Shown: positions 1 through 8,471 of the stretch, one piece after another
Numbering within the stretch: the stretch's first letter is position 1
How the letters are laid out: each line of letters begins with the position of its first letter
Assembly (NCBI RefSeq): GCF_002179965.1
Contig: NZ_NGUQ01000033.1
Coordinates: 310,001-374,000, forward strand
Reading direction: 5' to 3'
Length of the DNA: 64,000 nucleotides
Origin: Pandoraea sp. PE-S2T-3
GTDB taxonomy: Bacteria > Pseudomonadota > Gammaproteobacteria > Burkholderiales > Burkholderiaceae
Translations under genes and position numbers: made by a program
Notes under the pieces: model-generated
Told to the model about the DNA's origin: nothing
The model's database searches: none
What the model saw: the letters and a program-made list of their open reading frames with translations, nothing else

Positions 1-579
1 ATGGGGATGGCGCAGGCAATCGGCCACCAGCTTCGGCGTGAAACGCAGCGGCAGCTTGAAGCCATTACGCGTGTCGTGATCGCGCTTGCCGTGCACGGGG
101 GTGTCGACGGTCAGCAACAACGTGCGATACCCCGCCTCGCGAGCGCGCCGCATCATGCTCTCGGCGATGCTGCGGTCTTGCTGTACATAGAGTTGCAGCC
201 ACAGTTCACCATCGGGCACTGCCGCGCGCACGTCTTCGAGCAATGACGTGGAGGCCGTCGACAGCACGAACGGCAAGCCGGCATCGGCCGCTGCACGCGC
301 GAGCAATTCGTCAGCGCGCGGCCAGAACAGCCCGTTCAGGCCGGTCGGCCCCACGGCCATCGGGGCGGCTGCCTCGCGGCCCCAGAAGGTGGTGGCACTC
401 GAGACTTGCGACGTATCGGTGAGCACACGCGGGCAAAAGCCCCATTGGGCGAACGCGTCACGATTTCGGCGCAGCGCATGACCGTCTTCCGCCCCGCCCT
501 CCAGATAGTCGAACGCGATCTTCGCCAACCGCCGCTGCGCAGCACTCCGGTAATCGTCCACGCAGGAAAACGCGGCCAT
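1..579 (-). CDS. FMN-dependent 2-hydroxyacid dehydrogenase, partial (C-terminus beyond window)
   Basis: Reading leftward from an ATG at 579, an open frame of 193 codons runs off the window. The N-terminal half reads as the FMN-dependent alpha-hydroxy-acid dehydrogenase family (L-lactate, mandelate and glycolate oxidases). I see the conserved PTGLNGLFWP and STASTSLLEDV segments, LQLYVQQDR and TVDTPVHGKRDHDTRNGF, which build the FMN barrel. The catalytic His/Arg region lies past the edge, so activity cannot be judged. A GGGGGAGG-type ribosome site sits just before the ATG. It is divergent from an IclR regulator 84 bp away. Substrate is unknown; oxidation of an L-2-hydroxyacid to a 2-oxoacid at the membrane is the family expectation. 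Confidence 0.85.
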   Translation of the reverse strand, partial: MAAFSCVDDYRSAAQRRLAKIAFDYLEGGAEDGHALRRNRDAFAQWGFCPRVLTDTSQVSSATTFWGREAAAPMAVGPTGLNGLFWPRADELLARAAADAGLPFVLSTASTSLLEDVRAAVPDGELWLQLYVQQDRSIAESMMRRAREAGYRTLLLTVDTPVHGKRDHDTRNGFKLPLRFTPKLVADCLRHPH

Positions 580-612
580 GCCTCCCCCTATTCTCATGAC
601 TTGCTCATAAAC

Positions 613-627
613 AATTGCATTACAATC
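613..627. promoter_or_regulatory. Candidate IclR operator before the regulator
   Basis: AATTGCATTACAATC lies in the 83 bp gap between the divergent hydroxyacid dehydrogenase and IclR genes. It matches 13 of 15 bases of the palindrome-like AATTGCATTGCAATT at 8336-8350. A second ATTACAAT follows at 634-641, 15 bp on. Autoregulation by the adjacent IclR protein is inference. Confidence 0.45.
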
Positions 628-662
628 ACAATCATTACAATACGCACACTCACGAACCGCTC

Positions 663-1508
663 ATGCCGCGCCTGCCCGCCCCGTCGAACGACAAGACCGC
701 AAAGACCGATGCCAAAACCGGACGGGACGCCACGCGCTCGACGCTGTTCGTCGGCTCGACCGAAAAAACGTTTCAGGTACTGCACGCCTTCGACGGCCCG
801 GCGCGTTACATGACGCTCAGCGACATCGCCAAGGCGGCCGATCTGGACCGCAGCGCCACCCAGCGGCTCGTGCATACGCTCGAAGCCTTGGGTTATCTCT
901 TTCGCGTGCCCGAGACCCGCACTTATGGCCTGACGACCAAGGTGTTGCAGTTCTCGTACAACTACATTCGTGCGAACGAGCTGGTCGACAAGGCATCGCC
1001 GTATCTGCTCGACATCAGCCGCCGCGTCGGCGAGACGACCAACCTTCAGGAACTCGACGGCCACGAAATCGTGTTCGTCGCCCGCTTCCCCGGTCAGCAT
1101 CTGGTGAACATCGATATCGTGGTGGGCGCGCGCCTGCCGGCCATGTTCACCGCGTCGGGTATCGCCATCCTGTCGCGCCTGCCCGAGGTGCGTGTACGAG
1201 AAATACTCGCCAGCACGTCGCTCGAACCGATGACGCCGTACACGCTCACCGACGAGAAGAAGCTGATCGACCGGATTCAACTGACGGCCCGGCGCGGCTA
1301 CGCCATCGTCGAGAACGAGACGGTCATGGGCGACATTTCGGTCGCCGCCCCCATCACCGATCACGACGGCCACGCCGTGGCGGCCATCAACATCTCTGTG
1401 CCGACGTCGCGCTGGTCGCGCGAACGTGTCGAAACCGAACTCGCCCCGCACATTCAAGTGGCCGCGACCTCGATCTCGAAGTCGCGGCTCTCGACCTTCC
1501 GGCGGTAA
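663..1508 (+). CDS. IclR-family transcriptional regulator
   Basis: This 281-residue protein has the IclR layout: a winged helix-turn-helix at about residues 31-95 (MTLSDIAKAADLDRSATQRL at 50-69 is the HTH core) and a C-terminal ligand-binding domain ending VAAINISVPTSRWSRE. IclR proteins usually sense a catabolic substrate and control the neighbouring pathway, sometimes with autoregulation. The frame stays open upstream to a TTG at 615, but that start would overlap the operator-like repeat; the ATG at 663 gives the usual family length. It lies between two catabolic transcription units, so control of the 1-12 kb island is a reasonable inference. Confidence 0.88.
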   Translation: MPRLPAPSNDKTAKTDAKTGRDATRSTLFVGSTEKTFQVLHAFDGPARYMTLSDIAKAADLDRSATQRLVHTLEALGYLFRVPETRTYGLTTKVLQFSYNYIRANELVDKASPYLLDISRRVGETTNLQELDGHEIVFVARFPGQHLVNIDIVVGARLPAMFTASGIAILSRLPEVRVREILASTSLEPMTPYTLTDEKKLIDRIQLTARRGYAIVENETVMGDISVAAPITDHDGHAVAAINISVPTSRWSRERVETELAPHIQVAATSISKSRLSTFRR

Positions 1509-1533
1509 CCCTTTCGCGATGACCGCCTGGCGA

Positions 1534-2454
1534 TTAACGTCCTTCGAAAATCGCCAGTTGCTTCTTCAGTTCCGTGCGCAGGTCGGCTGACAGCGCCGGT
1601 GCGGCTTGCACCAGCGGTGCGAGCATCGCGGGCGCATCGACGCCGATCAGATCCATCACCGACTTCATCGGACCCGGATTGGTCTCGGCAAACGCCAGAT
1701 TCATCAGCGGAATCAGCGAGCGGTGCAGCGCAATCGCCTCGGCCGTCTTGCCTTCGGAGGCCAGCGTGAAGATGCGCTGCCACGCGGTGGGCAACAGCGA
1801 CGCCGTCACGACGATGCCACCGCGCGCGCCTGCTGCGACATGCAGCGGGAACAGCGAGTCTTCGCCGCTCAACACCGCAAACGATTCATCGACACCGGCC
1901 ACCGTGCGCAGGAAATGCCACATGTCGGTGTTGCACGCCTTCATGCCGATGATGTTTTCATGGCGCGAGAGCTCATGCAGCACTTCCGGGGCAATGGCGA
2001 TGCGCGTGCGATACGGAATTTCGTAAATCAGGATGGGCACCGGCGACTCGTCGGCGTAACGCAGGAAGTAGTCGCGAATGCCGGCTTGCGTCGGGTTGGT
2101 GTAGTACGGCGTGAGCACCAGCAGGCCGTCGACACCGGCGGCGGCAAAGTCGCGGCCGGCGGCAATCGCGTCGTGATAGCCGGGATCGAGCACGCCGGCA
2201 ATCACGGGCACATCGCGGCCTTCGACTTCCTGTGCCGTGAGTTCGGCCATGCGCACGCGCTCGGCGCGCGAGAGGGCCCCGTATTCACCGGTGCCGCCCA
2301 GCGGCACCACGCCGTCGATGCCCTGCCCCAGCAGGTAGCGCAGCAGGGCGCGCGCCGCATCGGTGTGAATCGTGTCGTCGGCATGCACCGGCGTGGGAAT
2401 GGCCGGCAGAATGCCTTTGAGTTGTGCAGAGCGAAGCATGAGTTTTACGTCCAT
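1534..2454 (-). CDS. DapA/NanA-superfamily aldolase or dehydratase
   Basis: The 306-residue protein is a class I aldolase-type barrel of the dihydrodipicolinate synthase superfamily. Visible hallmarks are GGTGE at 53-57 (the GTTGE-like pyruvate-binding loop), Tyr144 in YEIP and the Schiff-base Lys172 in GMKAC. Members cleave or form 2-oxo-acids through a pyruvyl imine. Its place at the end of a catabolic ABC operon, 76 bp after the fused permease, argues against a role in lysine synthesis. The exact substrate (a 4-hydroxy-2-oxoacid, keto-deoxy sugar acid or similar) cannot be told from sequence. TTG at 2457 directly precedes the chosen ATG. Confidence 0.85.
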   Translation of the reverse strand: MDVKLMLRSAQLKGILPAIPTPVHADDTIHTDAARALLRYLLGQGIDGVVPLGGTGEYGALSRAERVRMAELTAQEVEGRDVPVIAGVLDPGYHDAIAAGRDFAAAGVDGLLVLTPYYTNPTQAGIRDYFLRYADESPVPILIYEIPYRTRIAIAPEVLHELSRHENIIGMKACNTDMWHFLRTVAGVDESFAVLSGEDSLFPLHVAAGARGGIVVTASLLPTAWQRIFTLASEGKTAEAIALHRSLIPLMNLAFAETNPGPMKSVMDLIGVDAPAMLAPLVQAAPALSADLRTELKKQLAIFEGR

Positions 2455-2530
2455 CAAGCGTGAATCGGATCAATCGGTTGACTGCACCGCCAAGGCATCA
2501 CGGGGCGACCCGCGACGCCTCGGCGATGGA

Positions 2531-4357
2531 TCAGGCAGCCTCAGCGGGGGCGGTCGTCAGGCTGCGACGGCGCAGCCGCTCGGCCACCCAGATCAGTGCG
2601 GCAATGAAGAGGAACAGGCAGGTCGAGACGGCGGCGATCACCGGCGAAATCTGCATCGTGATCTCGTCCCAGAACTGCTTGGGCAAGGTGGTCGACAGAC
2701 CGCCCGAGCTGAACAGCGCAATCGTGAGTTCGTCGAACGACGTAGCGAACGCGAACAGGAACGACGACAGCAGGCCGGCCCCCAGAATCGGGAAGGTCAC
2801 GCGGCGCAGCGTCGCCCACGGGCGGGCCCCCAGGCTGTAAGCCGCCAGATCGAGACGCGTGTCGTAGTTGCGCAGCACCGCCATCATCGTGATGACGACA
2901 TACGGCACGGCCACCACGGTGTGGGCAATCGTCAGCCCGATGCTCGATCCGACCAGACCGATCTTGGCGAAGAAATAGAACACGCCCACGGCCAGAATCA
3001 TGCGCGGCACGACAATCGGTGCCAGAACGAACGCCAGCATGCCCGCCTTGCCTCGCATGCCGCCGCGCACCAGCAGGAACGCCGCCGGCGTGCCGATCAG
3101 CATCGACAGCACCCCAGCGCCGATACCGACGAGCATCGAGCGCGTGATCGCCTGCATCCACAGCGGCGAATCCCAGATCATCTGGTACCACTGCAACGAG
3201 AAGCCCTTGGGCGGCCACGTCAGTCCCGATGCCGAATCGAACGAGATCGGAATCATCAGCATCGCAGGCGCCGCGAGGAACACGATCAGCAGGAACACCA
3301 CCACACGCAGGCCAAGCCCATCGCCTTGCGCACTGCGGCTGCGCGGCAACGCACGCAACAGCAGATCAGTAACGTTGCCCAGCGCCGCCAGCACGTGCTC
3401 ACCCAGCACGCGAGTCCAGCCGCCACGGCGCTTGCCGGGCTTGCTGTCGCCCGCGCCACCGGCCATCGTCGAGAGTCCGACCATACGGTCGTAGATGAAG
3501 AACACCACCAGCACCACGGCGAGCAGCAGCACGGAAATCGCGCCCGCAAAGCCCCAGTTCAGCGCCTGCATCACCTGATCGATGATGAGCTGCGTGATCA
3601 TCGTTTCATGACGTCCGCCCAGCAGCGTCGGCGTAATGAAGAAGCCGATCGAGGTGACGAACACCATCAGCGCACCGGCAGCCACACCCGGCAGTGACAA
3701 CGGGAAATACACCCGCCAGAACACCGTGCCCGGACGTGCACCCAGCGTCGATGCGGCGCTCGGCAGGCGACGGTCGATGTTCTCCATCACCGAGAGCATG
3801 GTGAGCACAGCCAGCGGCATGAGCGCATGCACCATACCGACGATCACCGAGGGGAAGTTGTAGAGCAGCGACAGCGGGGCGTCGATGATGCCCAGATCCA
3901 TCAGCGTGCGATTGACCACACCGTTACGGCCGAGCAACACCACCCATGCGAAGGTGCGCACGAGAAAGCTCGTCCAGAACGAGAGCAGCACCCAGAACAG
4001 CAGACGCTGCTTGCGCGCGCCGGTCAGCGTCGAGAGCCGGTAGGCGATCGGGTAACCGGTGAGCACCGCGAAGAAGGTGGTGTAGAGCGACACCTTCAGC
4101 GTGATGAGCAACACCTCGACGTACACCGACGAGGCGAACAAGCGTTGATATTCGGCGAGCGTGAAACCGGCTTCGCCACGAATGCTCAACAGCAGCAACT
4201 GGCCGACCGGATACACCAGCATCACCATCAGCAGGATGACGATGGGCGCAGCCATGAGCACCGGGCGCAACCGGCCGCGCCAGCGCGGACGGCGCGGCGC
4301 GGGGTGCACGGGGCTCGATGAAGGCGAGGAAGGACGGACCACGGCGGAAGCACTCAT
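2531..4357 (-). CDS. Fused two-domain ABC permease (PotB-PotC-like)
   Basis: One 608-residue chain holds two complete binding-protein-dependent permease units. The N-terminal half (about residues 30-300) and C-terminal half (about 345-595) each carry about six hydrophobic segments and an EAA loop: AASTLGARPGTVFWRVYFPL and AAYSLGARPWATLRRVTFPI. The halves resemble PotB and PotC of spermidine/putrescine importers, normally separate proteins. A polar linker rich in Lys, Arg and Gly joins them. The gene starts 3 bp after the ATPase stop, so it is certainly cotranscribed with it. Import of a small organic solute is expected; which one is not evident. Confidence 0.9.
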   Translation of the reverse strand: MSASAVVRPSSPSSSPVHPAPRRPRWRGRLRPVLMAAPIVILLMVMLVYPVGQLLLLSIRGEAGFTLAEYQRLFASSVYVEVLLITLKVSLYTTFFAVLTGYPIAYRLSTLTGARKQRLLFWVLLSFWTSFLVRTFAWVVLLGRNGVVNRTLMDLGIIDAPLSLLYNFPSVIVGMVHALMPLAVLTMLSVMENIDRRLPSAASTLGARPGTVFWRVYFPLSLPGVAAGALMVFVTSIGFFITPTLLGGRHETMITQLIIDQVMQALNWGFAGAISVLLLAVVLVVFFIYDRMVGLSTMAGGAGDSKPGKRRGGWTRVLGEHVLAALGNVTDLLLRALPRSRSAQGDGLGLRVVVFLLIVFLAAPAMLMIPISFDSASGLTWPPKGFSLQWYQMIWDSPLWMQAITRSMLVGIGAGVLSMLIGTPAAFLLVRGGMRGKAGMLAFVLAPIVVPRMILAVGVFYFFAKIGLVGSSIGLTIAHTVVAVPYVVITMMAVLRNYDTRLDLAAYSLGARPWATLRRVTFPILGAGLLSSFLFAFATSFDELTIALFSSGGLSTTLPKQFWDEITMQISPVIAAVSTCLFLFIAALIWVAERLRRRSLTTAPAEAA

Positions 4358-4360
4358 GAC

Positions 4361-5464
4361 TTACCCCGCGATGGCCACAGCGTCGTCGGCACGCCACGCG
4401 AGGCCGAGCGTCTGCCCGATCTCGAAGCGGTTGCCGCGACGATGCGTCGGAAATGCCGCGATCAGCGACTTGCTCGTGTCGCTGCCCGTGGCCTGCGATT
4501 GCAGATACAGCTTGGTCATGCCGCCCGTGACCATGATGTCGGTGAGCTTCGCCGAAATCGTCGCCACGCCGTCAGTGTTCGCCGCCCCTTCCTGCACGTG
4601 CAGGTTCTGCGGACGCAACATCAGCTTGACCGGCTTGCCGCGCTCGACCTGCGGGTCGTAGACCATCGCGGCGCCGCCCTCCACGCCCGGCATCGCCACG
4701 CGCACCTGATCACCGGCACGCTCCAGCACCGTGGCGTCGAGCAGGTTCGATTCGCCAAGGAAGTCGGCCACGAACACACTCTTCGGACGGAAATACAGAT
4801 CGTCGGGCGTGCCCAGTTGCGCGATCTCGCCCGCGTTCATCAGGCAGATGCGATCGGACATCGTCATCGCTTCTTCCTGATCGTGCGTCACGTACACGAT
4901 GGTCGTGCCCAGTTCGCGGTGAATGCGCTTGATTTCGAGCTGCATGTGATCGCGCAGCTTCTTGTCGAGCGCACCCAGCGGCTCGTCCATCAGAATGATC
5001 GACGGCCGGTAGACCATGCAGCGCGCGAGCGCAATGCGTTGCTGCTGACCGCCCGAGAGCTCGCGCGGATAGCGCTCGGCCACGTGCGGCAGGTGCACCA
5101 TCTCCAGCGCCTGCATCACCTTCTGGCGCGCGGTGGCGCTGTCGGTGCGGCGCATCTGCAACGGGAACGCGATGTTCTCCGCCACGGTCATGTGAGGGAA
5201 CAGCGCGTAGTTCTGGAACACCATGCCGATGTCGCGCTCGTACGGCGCGCCGTACGTGACATCGGCCCCGTTGATGCGGATAGCGCCCGCATCGGGCTGC
5301 GACAGACCGGCGATCAGCGAGAGCAGCGTGGTCTTGCCCGAGCCGCTAGGCCCGAGCAAGGTCAGAAATTCGCCCTGGGCGACGTCGAGATCGGTCGGTG
5401 CAAGTGCGACGAAATCGCCGTAGCGCTTGCAGAGGCCCGAAACTTGGAGATTGGCAACGGTCAT
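4361..5464 (-). CDS. ABC transporter ATPase, PotA/FbpC type
   Basis: This 367-residue ATPase powers the adjacent importer. Walker A is GPSGSGKTT at 38-46, the Q-loop is VFQNYALFP, the signature is LSGGQ at 136-140, and Walker B with catalytic Glu is IILMDEP at 156-162, followed by the H-loop THD. After about residue 240 a TOBE-type regulatory domain follows (KLMLRPQNL and the C-terminal beta-rich part), typical of the spermidine/iron/sulfate CUT1-like group. It lies between the binding-protein gene (45 bp upstream) and the fused permease (3 bp downstream). Confidence 0.92.
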   Translation of the reverse strand: MTVANLQVSGLCKRYGDFVALAPTDLDVAQGEFLTLLGPSGSGKTTLLSLIAGLSQPDAGAIRINGADVTYGAPYERDIGMVFQNYALFPHMTVAENIAFPLQMRRTDSATARQKVMQALEMVHLPHVAERYPRELSGGQQQRIALARCMVYRPSIILMDEPLGALDKKLRDHMQLEIKRIHRELGTTIVYVTHDQEEAMTMSDRICLMNAGEIAQLGTPDDLYFRPKSVFVADFLGESNLLDATVLERAGDQVRVAMPGVEGGAAMVYDPQVERGKPVKLMLRPQNLHVQEGAANTDGVATISAKLTDIMVTGGMTKLYLQSQATGSDTSKSLIAAFPTHRRGNRFEIGQTLGLAWRADDAVAIAG

Positions 5465-5509
5465 GAGATCAGCACCCGTAAAAACGTGAAACGGAACCGC
5501 AGGTGAGGA

Positions 5510-6652
5510 TCAGGTCAGGATCCAGCGATTGAAACGCTCGAGCGCCGCGCTCTGGTTCTGTTGCCAGAACTTTGCGTCGATGTGCACGCCGCTCTTCATG
5601 TTCTCGGGGAACGTCGGGCAGTTTTTGGCGATCTCGGGCTTGACGTAGTTGAACGCCTCGGGCTGCGTCATACCGGCCGGGAAATACTTGACCAGATCGG
5701 CCTGGCGCTTCGGGTCGCTTGCAAACTTGATGAACTCACGGCAGGCGGCCGCGTTGGGCGTGCCCTTGAGAATCGACCAGTTATCGCAACCCCAGATGTT
5801 CTGGTTCCACACGATCTGCACCGGCACGCCGTTGGCTTGTGCCGACTGCGCGCGCGAGGCCCACGTGGCCACCATGTCCACTTCGCCCGAACCGAGCATC
5901 TGCTCGACTTGTGCGCCGGTGGTCCACCACACGTCCACGTGCTTGGCGATCTTGTCCAGACTCTTGAAGGCGCGATCGAAGTCGGCCGGATACACCGAAC
6001 CCGCCGCCACGCCGTCGGCGAGCAACGCTTCTTCGATGGTGTCGAACGGATACTTGCGAATCGAACGGCGGCCCGGGAAATCCTTCACGTTCCACAGGTC
6101 GGCCCACGACGTCGGTGCCTTGCGGCCCTTGAACGCATCGGTGCGATAGGCGAGCACCGTGGAATACACGTTGGTGCCCACGCCGAACGGCGACATGTAC
6201 TGCGCCGGAATCTTGGCGATGACCGGGTCGGCTTCGAGGCCGTGACGCTCCAGATATTCCTTGCCCCCCGAGGTCAGCAGCAGAATGGCCGGCTGGCTGA
6301 TCTTGGCCATGTCCCACGTGTAGCTGCCCGCATCGACCATGCTCTTGATCTGCGCGGTCGGTTCGGCGTTGGCCTGCACGCCCACCACCTGAATGCCGGT
6401 CTTCTCGAAGAACGGCTTGTAGTACACGGCGTCGTACGCCTTGGTGTAGATACCACCGTCGTCGCGCACCACGATGCGCTTGGTGGCGGCGCGCGAAGGC
6501 GTCCACACGAACGGGAACGCTACGGCAGCGGCGCCCACCAGCGCCGTCTTCATGGCGGTGCGGCGACCCGGTTGCGCAAGCGCGTCGGTGCTTTGGTTGT
6601 CTGCGAGATCGCTTGGATTACTGGGGAGTGCGGAGGTCTTGCGTTTCATCAT
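5510..6652 (-). CDS. ABC importer periplasmic solute-binding protein
   Basis: First gene of the importer operon. The 380-residue product has a long N-region followed by GRRTAMKTALVGAAAVAFPF, an export signal with paired Arg, possibly Tat. The mature part (from about residue 57, RIVVRDDGGIYTKAYDAVY) has the type II periplasmic binding fold of the PotD/Fe(III)-like group. Two adjacent ATGs (6652 and 6649) follow a GGAG box; either could start translation. The ligand is unknown: the canonical polyamine-contacting acidic residues cannot be assigned by eye. The surrounding 2-hydroxyacid dehydrogenases hint at an organic acid, which is inference. Confidence 0.87.
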   Translation of the reverse strand: MMKRKTSALPSNPSDLADNQSTDALAQPGRRTAMKTALVGAAAVAFPFVWTPSRAATKRIVVRDDGGIYTKAYDAVYYKPFFEKTGIQVVGVQANAEPTAQIKSMVDAGSYTWDMAKISQPAILLLTSGGKEYLERHGLEADPVIAKIPAQYMSPFGVGTNVYSTVLAYRTDAFKGRKAPTSWADLWNVKDFPGRRSIRKYPFDTIEEALLADGVAAGSVYPADFDRAFKSLDKIAKHVDVWWTTGAQVEQMLGSGEVDMVATWASRAQSAQANGVPVQIVWNQNIWGCDNWSILKGTPNAAACREFIKFASDPKRQADLVKYFPAGMTQPEAFNYVKPEIAKNCPTFPENMKSGVHIDAKFWQQNQSAALERFNRWILT

Positions 6653-6811
6653 GGTCTCCGGTCTGGGAGGGTTGGGCGCGGCGACGATCGGTGCAGTCGG
6701 TACGGTCAGGAACTTGGGCACCGGCCGCCGCGCGCGCATTTATGGCAACTCAATAACAACACTTGCGATAAAGCTGTGAAACGAGGGGGATGAATTCGGG
6801 GGATCGGTGAA

Positions 6812-8248
6812 TCAGGGAATCAGGCGGCCCGGGTTGAGCAACTGTTGCGGATCGAGCGCCGCCTTCACGGTGCGCATGAGGGCGAGCTCAGTCGTCGACT
6901 TGTAGCGCGCCATCAGCGGCAGGCCCGTCTGGCCCACGCCATGCTCGGCGCTGAACGTGCCCGACAGGCGTGCTGCCACGTCGTTCACGCAGGCACGCAT
7001 TGCGTCGCCCATGCTCGCTGAATCGCTGAGCGCTTCCCAGGCGTCGAACGAGAACATCGGAATGAAGTGCACATTGCCGTCGCCCATGTGGCCGACGATC
7101 GCGATGTCCAGGCCCGGCACGATGTCATGCACGGCACGCGTGGCCGCCGCGATGAATTCGGGCACGCTCGAGACCGGCACGGCGCAATCGGTGGTCAGGC
7201 CGACAGCGGCCTTCTTGTTAGCTTCGCTCACGCTGTGACGCACTTCCCACAGGTCGGCGCGCTGCGTCTCGTTCGCAGCGATGACCGCGTCTTCGACCAG
7301 TCCTTGTTCGATGGCCGCACCCAGCGTTTCGGTCAGCACCGCTTCGAGCACGTCGGCGTCGCGGGTGTCGCCCAGTTCGACCAGCACGTGCCACGTATGT
7401 TCGCCTGCCAGCGGATTGCGGCGATTGGGCACATTGGCGAGCACCAGATCGAGCTGGTGACGGTTCATGATTTCGAAGGCCGACAGGCGCGAGCCGCAGG
7501 CGCTTTGGAACATGCCGAGAATTTGCAGTGCGGCGGCCGGATCGCGCGGCGCAAACCACGCGAGCGAGTGATGCGTGGGCAGCGGATGCAGTTTGAGCGC
7601 CGCCGCGGTGATGATGCCCAACGTGCCTTCGGCGCCGATGAACAGATGCTTGAGATCGATACCGGTGTTGTCTTTGCGCAGTGCGCGCAGCCCGTCCCAG
7701 ACGGTGCCGTCAGCGAGCACGACTTCGAGGCCGAGCACGTTCTCGCGCGTGTTGCCGTAGCGCAGCACGCTGGTGCCGCCCGCATTGGTCGAGAGCGTGC
7801 CGCCGATCTGGCACGACCCTTCCGCGCCGAGACTCACCGGGTACAGACGGCCAACGTCGGCGGCGGTGTCCTGCACGGTCTTCAGAATGCAACCGGCTTC
7901 CACCACCATCGAGCCGTTGGCGGCATCGACCTGGCGAATGTGGCGCATGCGCGCCAGATTGATGATGACGGGCGCGCGGCCGTCGTTGGCCGGGACCGAG
8001 CCGCCACACAGGCTCGTGTTGCCGCCTTGCGGCAGGATGGGAACGCCGGCAGCGGCGCAGAGCTTCACGACGGCGCTGACCTGTTCGGTGGACGACGGCA
8101 GCACGACGCACAGCGCTTCGCCGTGGTAACGGCCGCGCCAGTCTTCGGTGTAGCCGTCGGTGTCGGCCGCGCCGGTGAGCACAGCCGTCGTGCCCAGCGT
8201 GGCCTGCAACTGCCCAATCAGCGTCTCATGCGTTAAAGCGTCGTTCAT
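6812..8248 (-). CDS. FAD-linked D-2-hydroxyacid dehydrogenase (GlcD/D2HGDH family)
   Basis: The 478-residue protein has a PCMH-type FAD-binding domain (PQGGNTSLCGG about residues 70-80, GEGSC-like LGAEGSCQIGGTLSTNAGG, IGAEGTLGIIT) and a C-terminal FAD-oxidase domain with the metal and substrate motifs GHMGDGNVHF and EHGVGQ. This is the D-lactate/glycolate/D-2-hydroxyglutarate dehydrogenase group, which oxidises D-2-hydroxyacids to 2-oxoacids. The start is the ATG after a GGAGCAGGTGGG box; the upstream in-frame ATG lacks one. It is divergent from the aldehyde dehydrogenase gene across an operator-like site, and about 160 bp upstream of the ABC operon on the same strand. Confidence 0.9.
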   Translation of the reverse strand: MNDALTHETLIGQLQATLGTTAVLTGAADTDGYTEDWRGRYHGEALCVVLPSSTEQVSAVVKLCAAAGVPILPQGGNTSLCGGSVPANDGRAPVIINLARMRHIRQVDAANGSMVVEAGCILKTVQDTAADVGRLYPVSLGAEGSCQIGGTLSTNAGGTSVLRYGNTRENVLGLEVVLADGTVWDGLRALRKDNTGIDLKHLFIGAEGTLGIITAAALKLHPLPTHHSLAWFAPRDPAAALQILGMFQSACGSRLSAFEIMNRHQLDLVLANVPNRRNPLAGEHTWHVLVELGDTRDADVLEAVLTETLGAAIEQGLVEDAVIAANETQRADLWEVRHSVSEANKKAAVGLTTDCAVPVSSVPEFIAAATRAVHDIVPGLDIAIVGHMGDGNVHFIPMFSFDAWEALSDSASMGDAMRACVNDVAARLSGTFSAEHGVGQTGLPLMARYKSTTELALMRTVKAALDPQQLLNPGRLIP

Positions 8249-8335
8249 TGCCCACCTGCTCCTGAATGAATCCACTCGTCTGGCGATCCGATGTGATCAA
8301 GGATAGGCGAGAAAAAATTGCAATAAAATCTCTTT

Positions 8336-8350
8336 AATTGCATTGCAATT
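8336..8350. promoter_or_regulatory. Palindromic operator candidate, AATTGCA-T-TGCAATT
   Basis: A perfect 7-1-7 inverted repeat in an AT-rich pocket of the 223 bp gap between divergent FAD-dehydrogenase and aldehyde dehydrogenase genes. A half-match AATTGCAAT lies at 8316-8324. It closely resembles the site before the IclR gene (613-627), so a shared IclR operator is inferred. Confidence 0.5.
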
Positions 8351-8471
8351 GAATTAGGTGTTTATGCGGATGCGCCTCATACGACGGTCAATGCCCTCGT
8401 GAGTTAAGTGATAATGACCGACGTCATCCGAAATCATCCGATCGTCCAACCCGGCGCGAGGTGCAGTCGAC

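Noticed and set aside
1534-2454. Hydroxyproline catabolism as the role of the DapA-type enzyme
   Set aside because: That pathway also needs a hydroxyproline epimerase and a D-amino-acid-type dehydrogenase; neither is in the visible cluster.
2372-3697. Plus-strand open frame opposite the fused permease
   Set aside because: Low-complexity Arg/His/Gln-rich translation typical of an antisense shadow; the permease frame shows helices and EAA loops.
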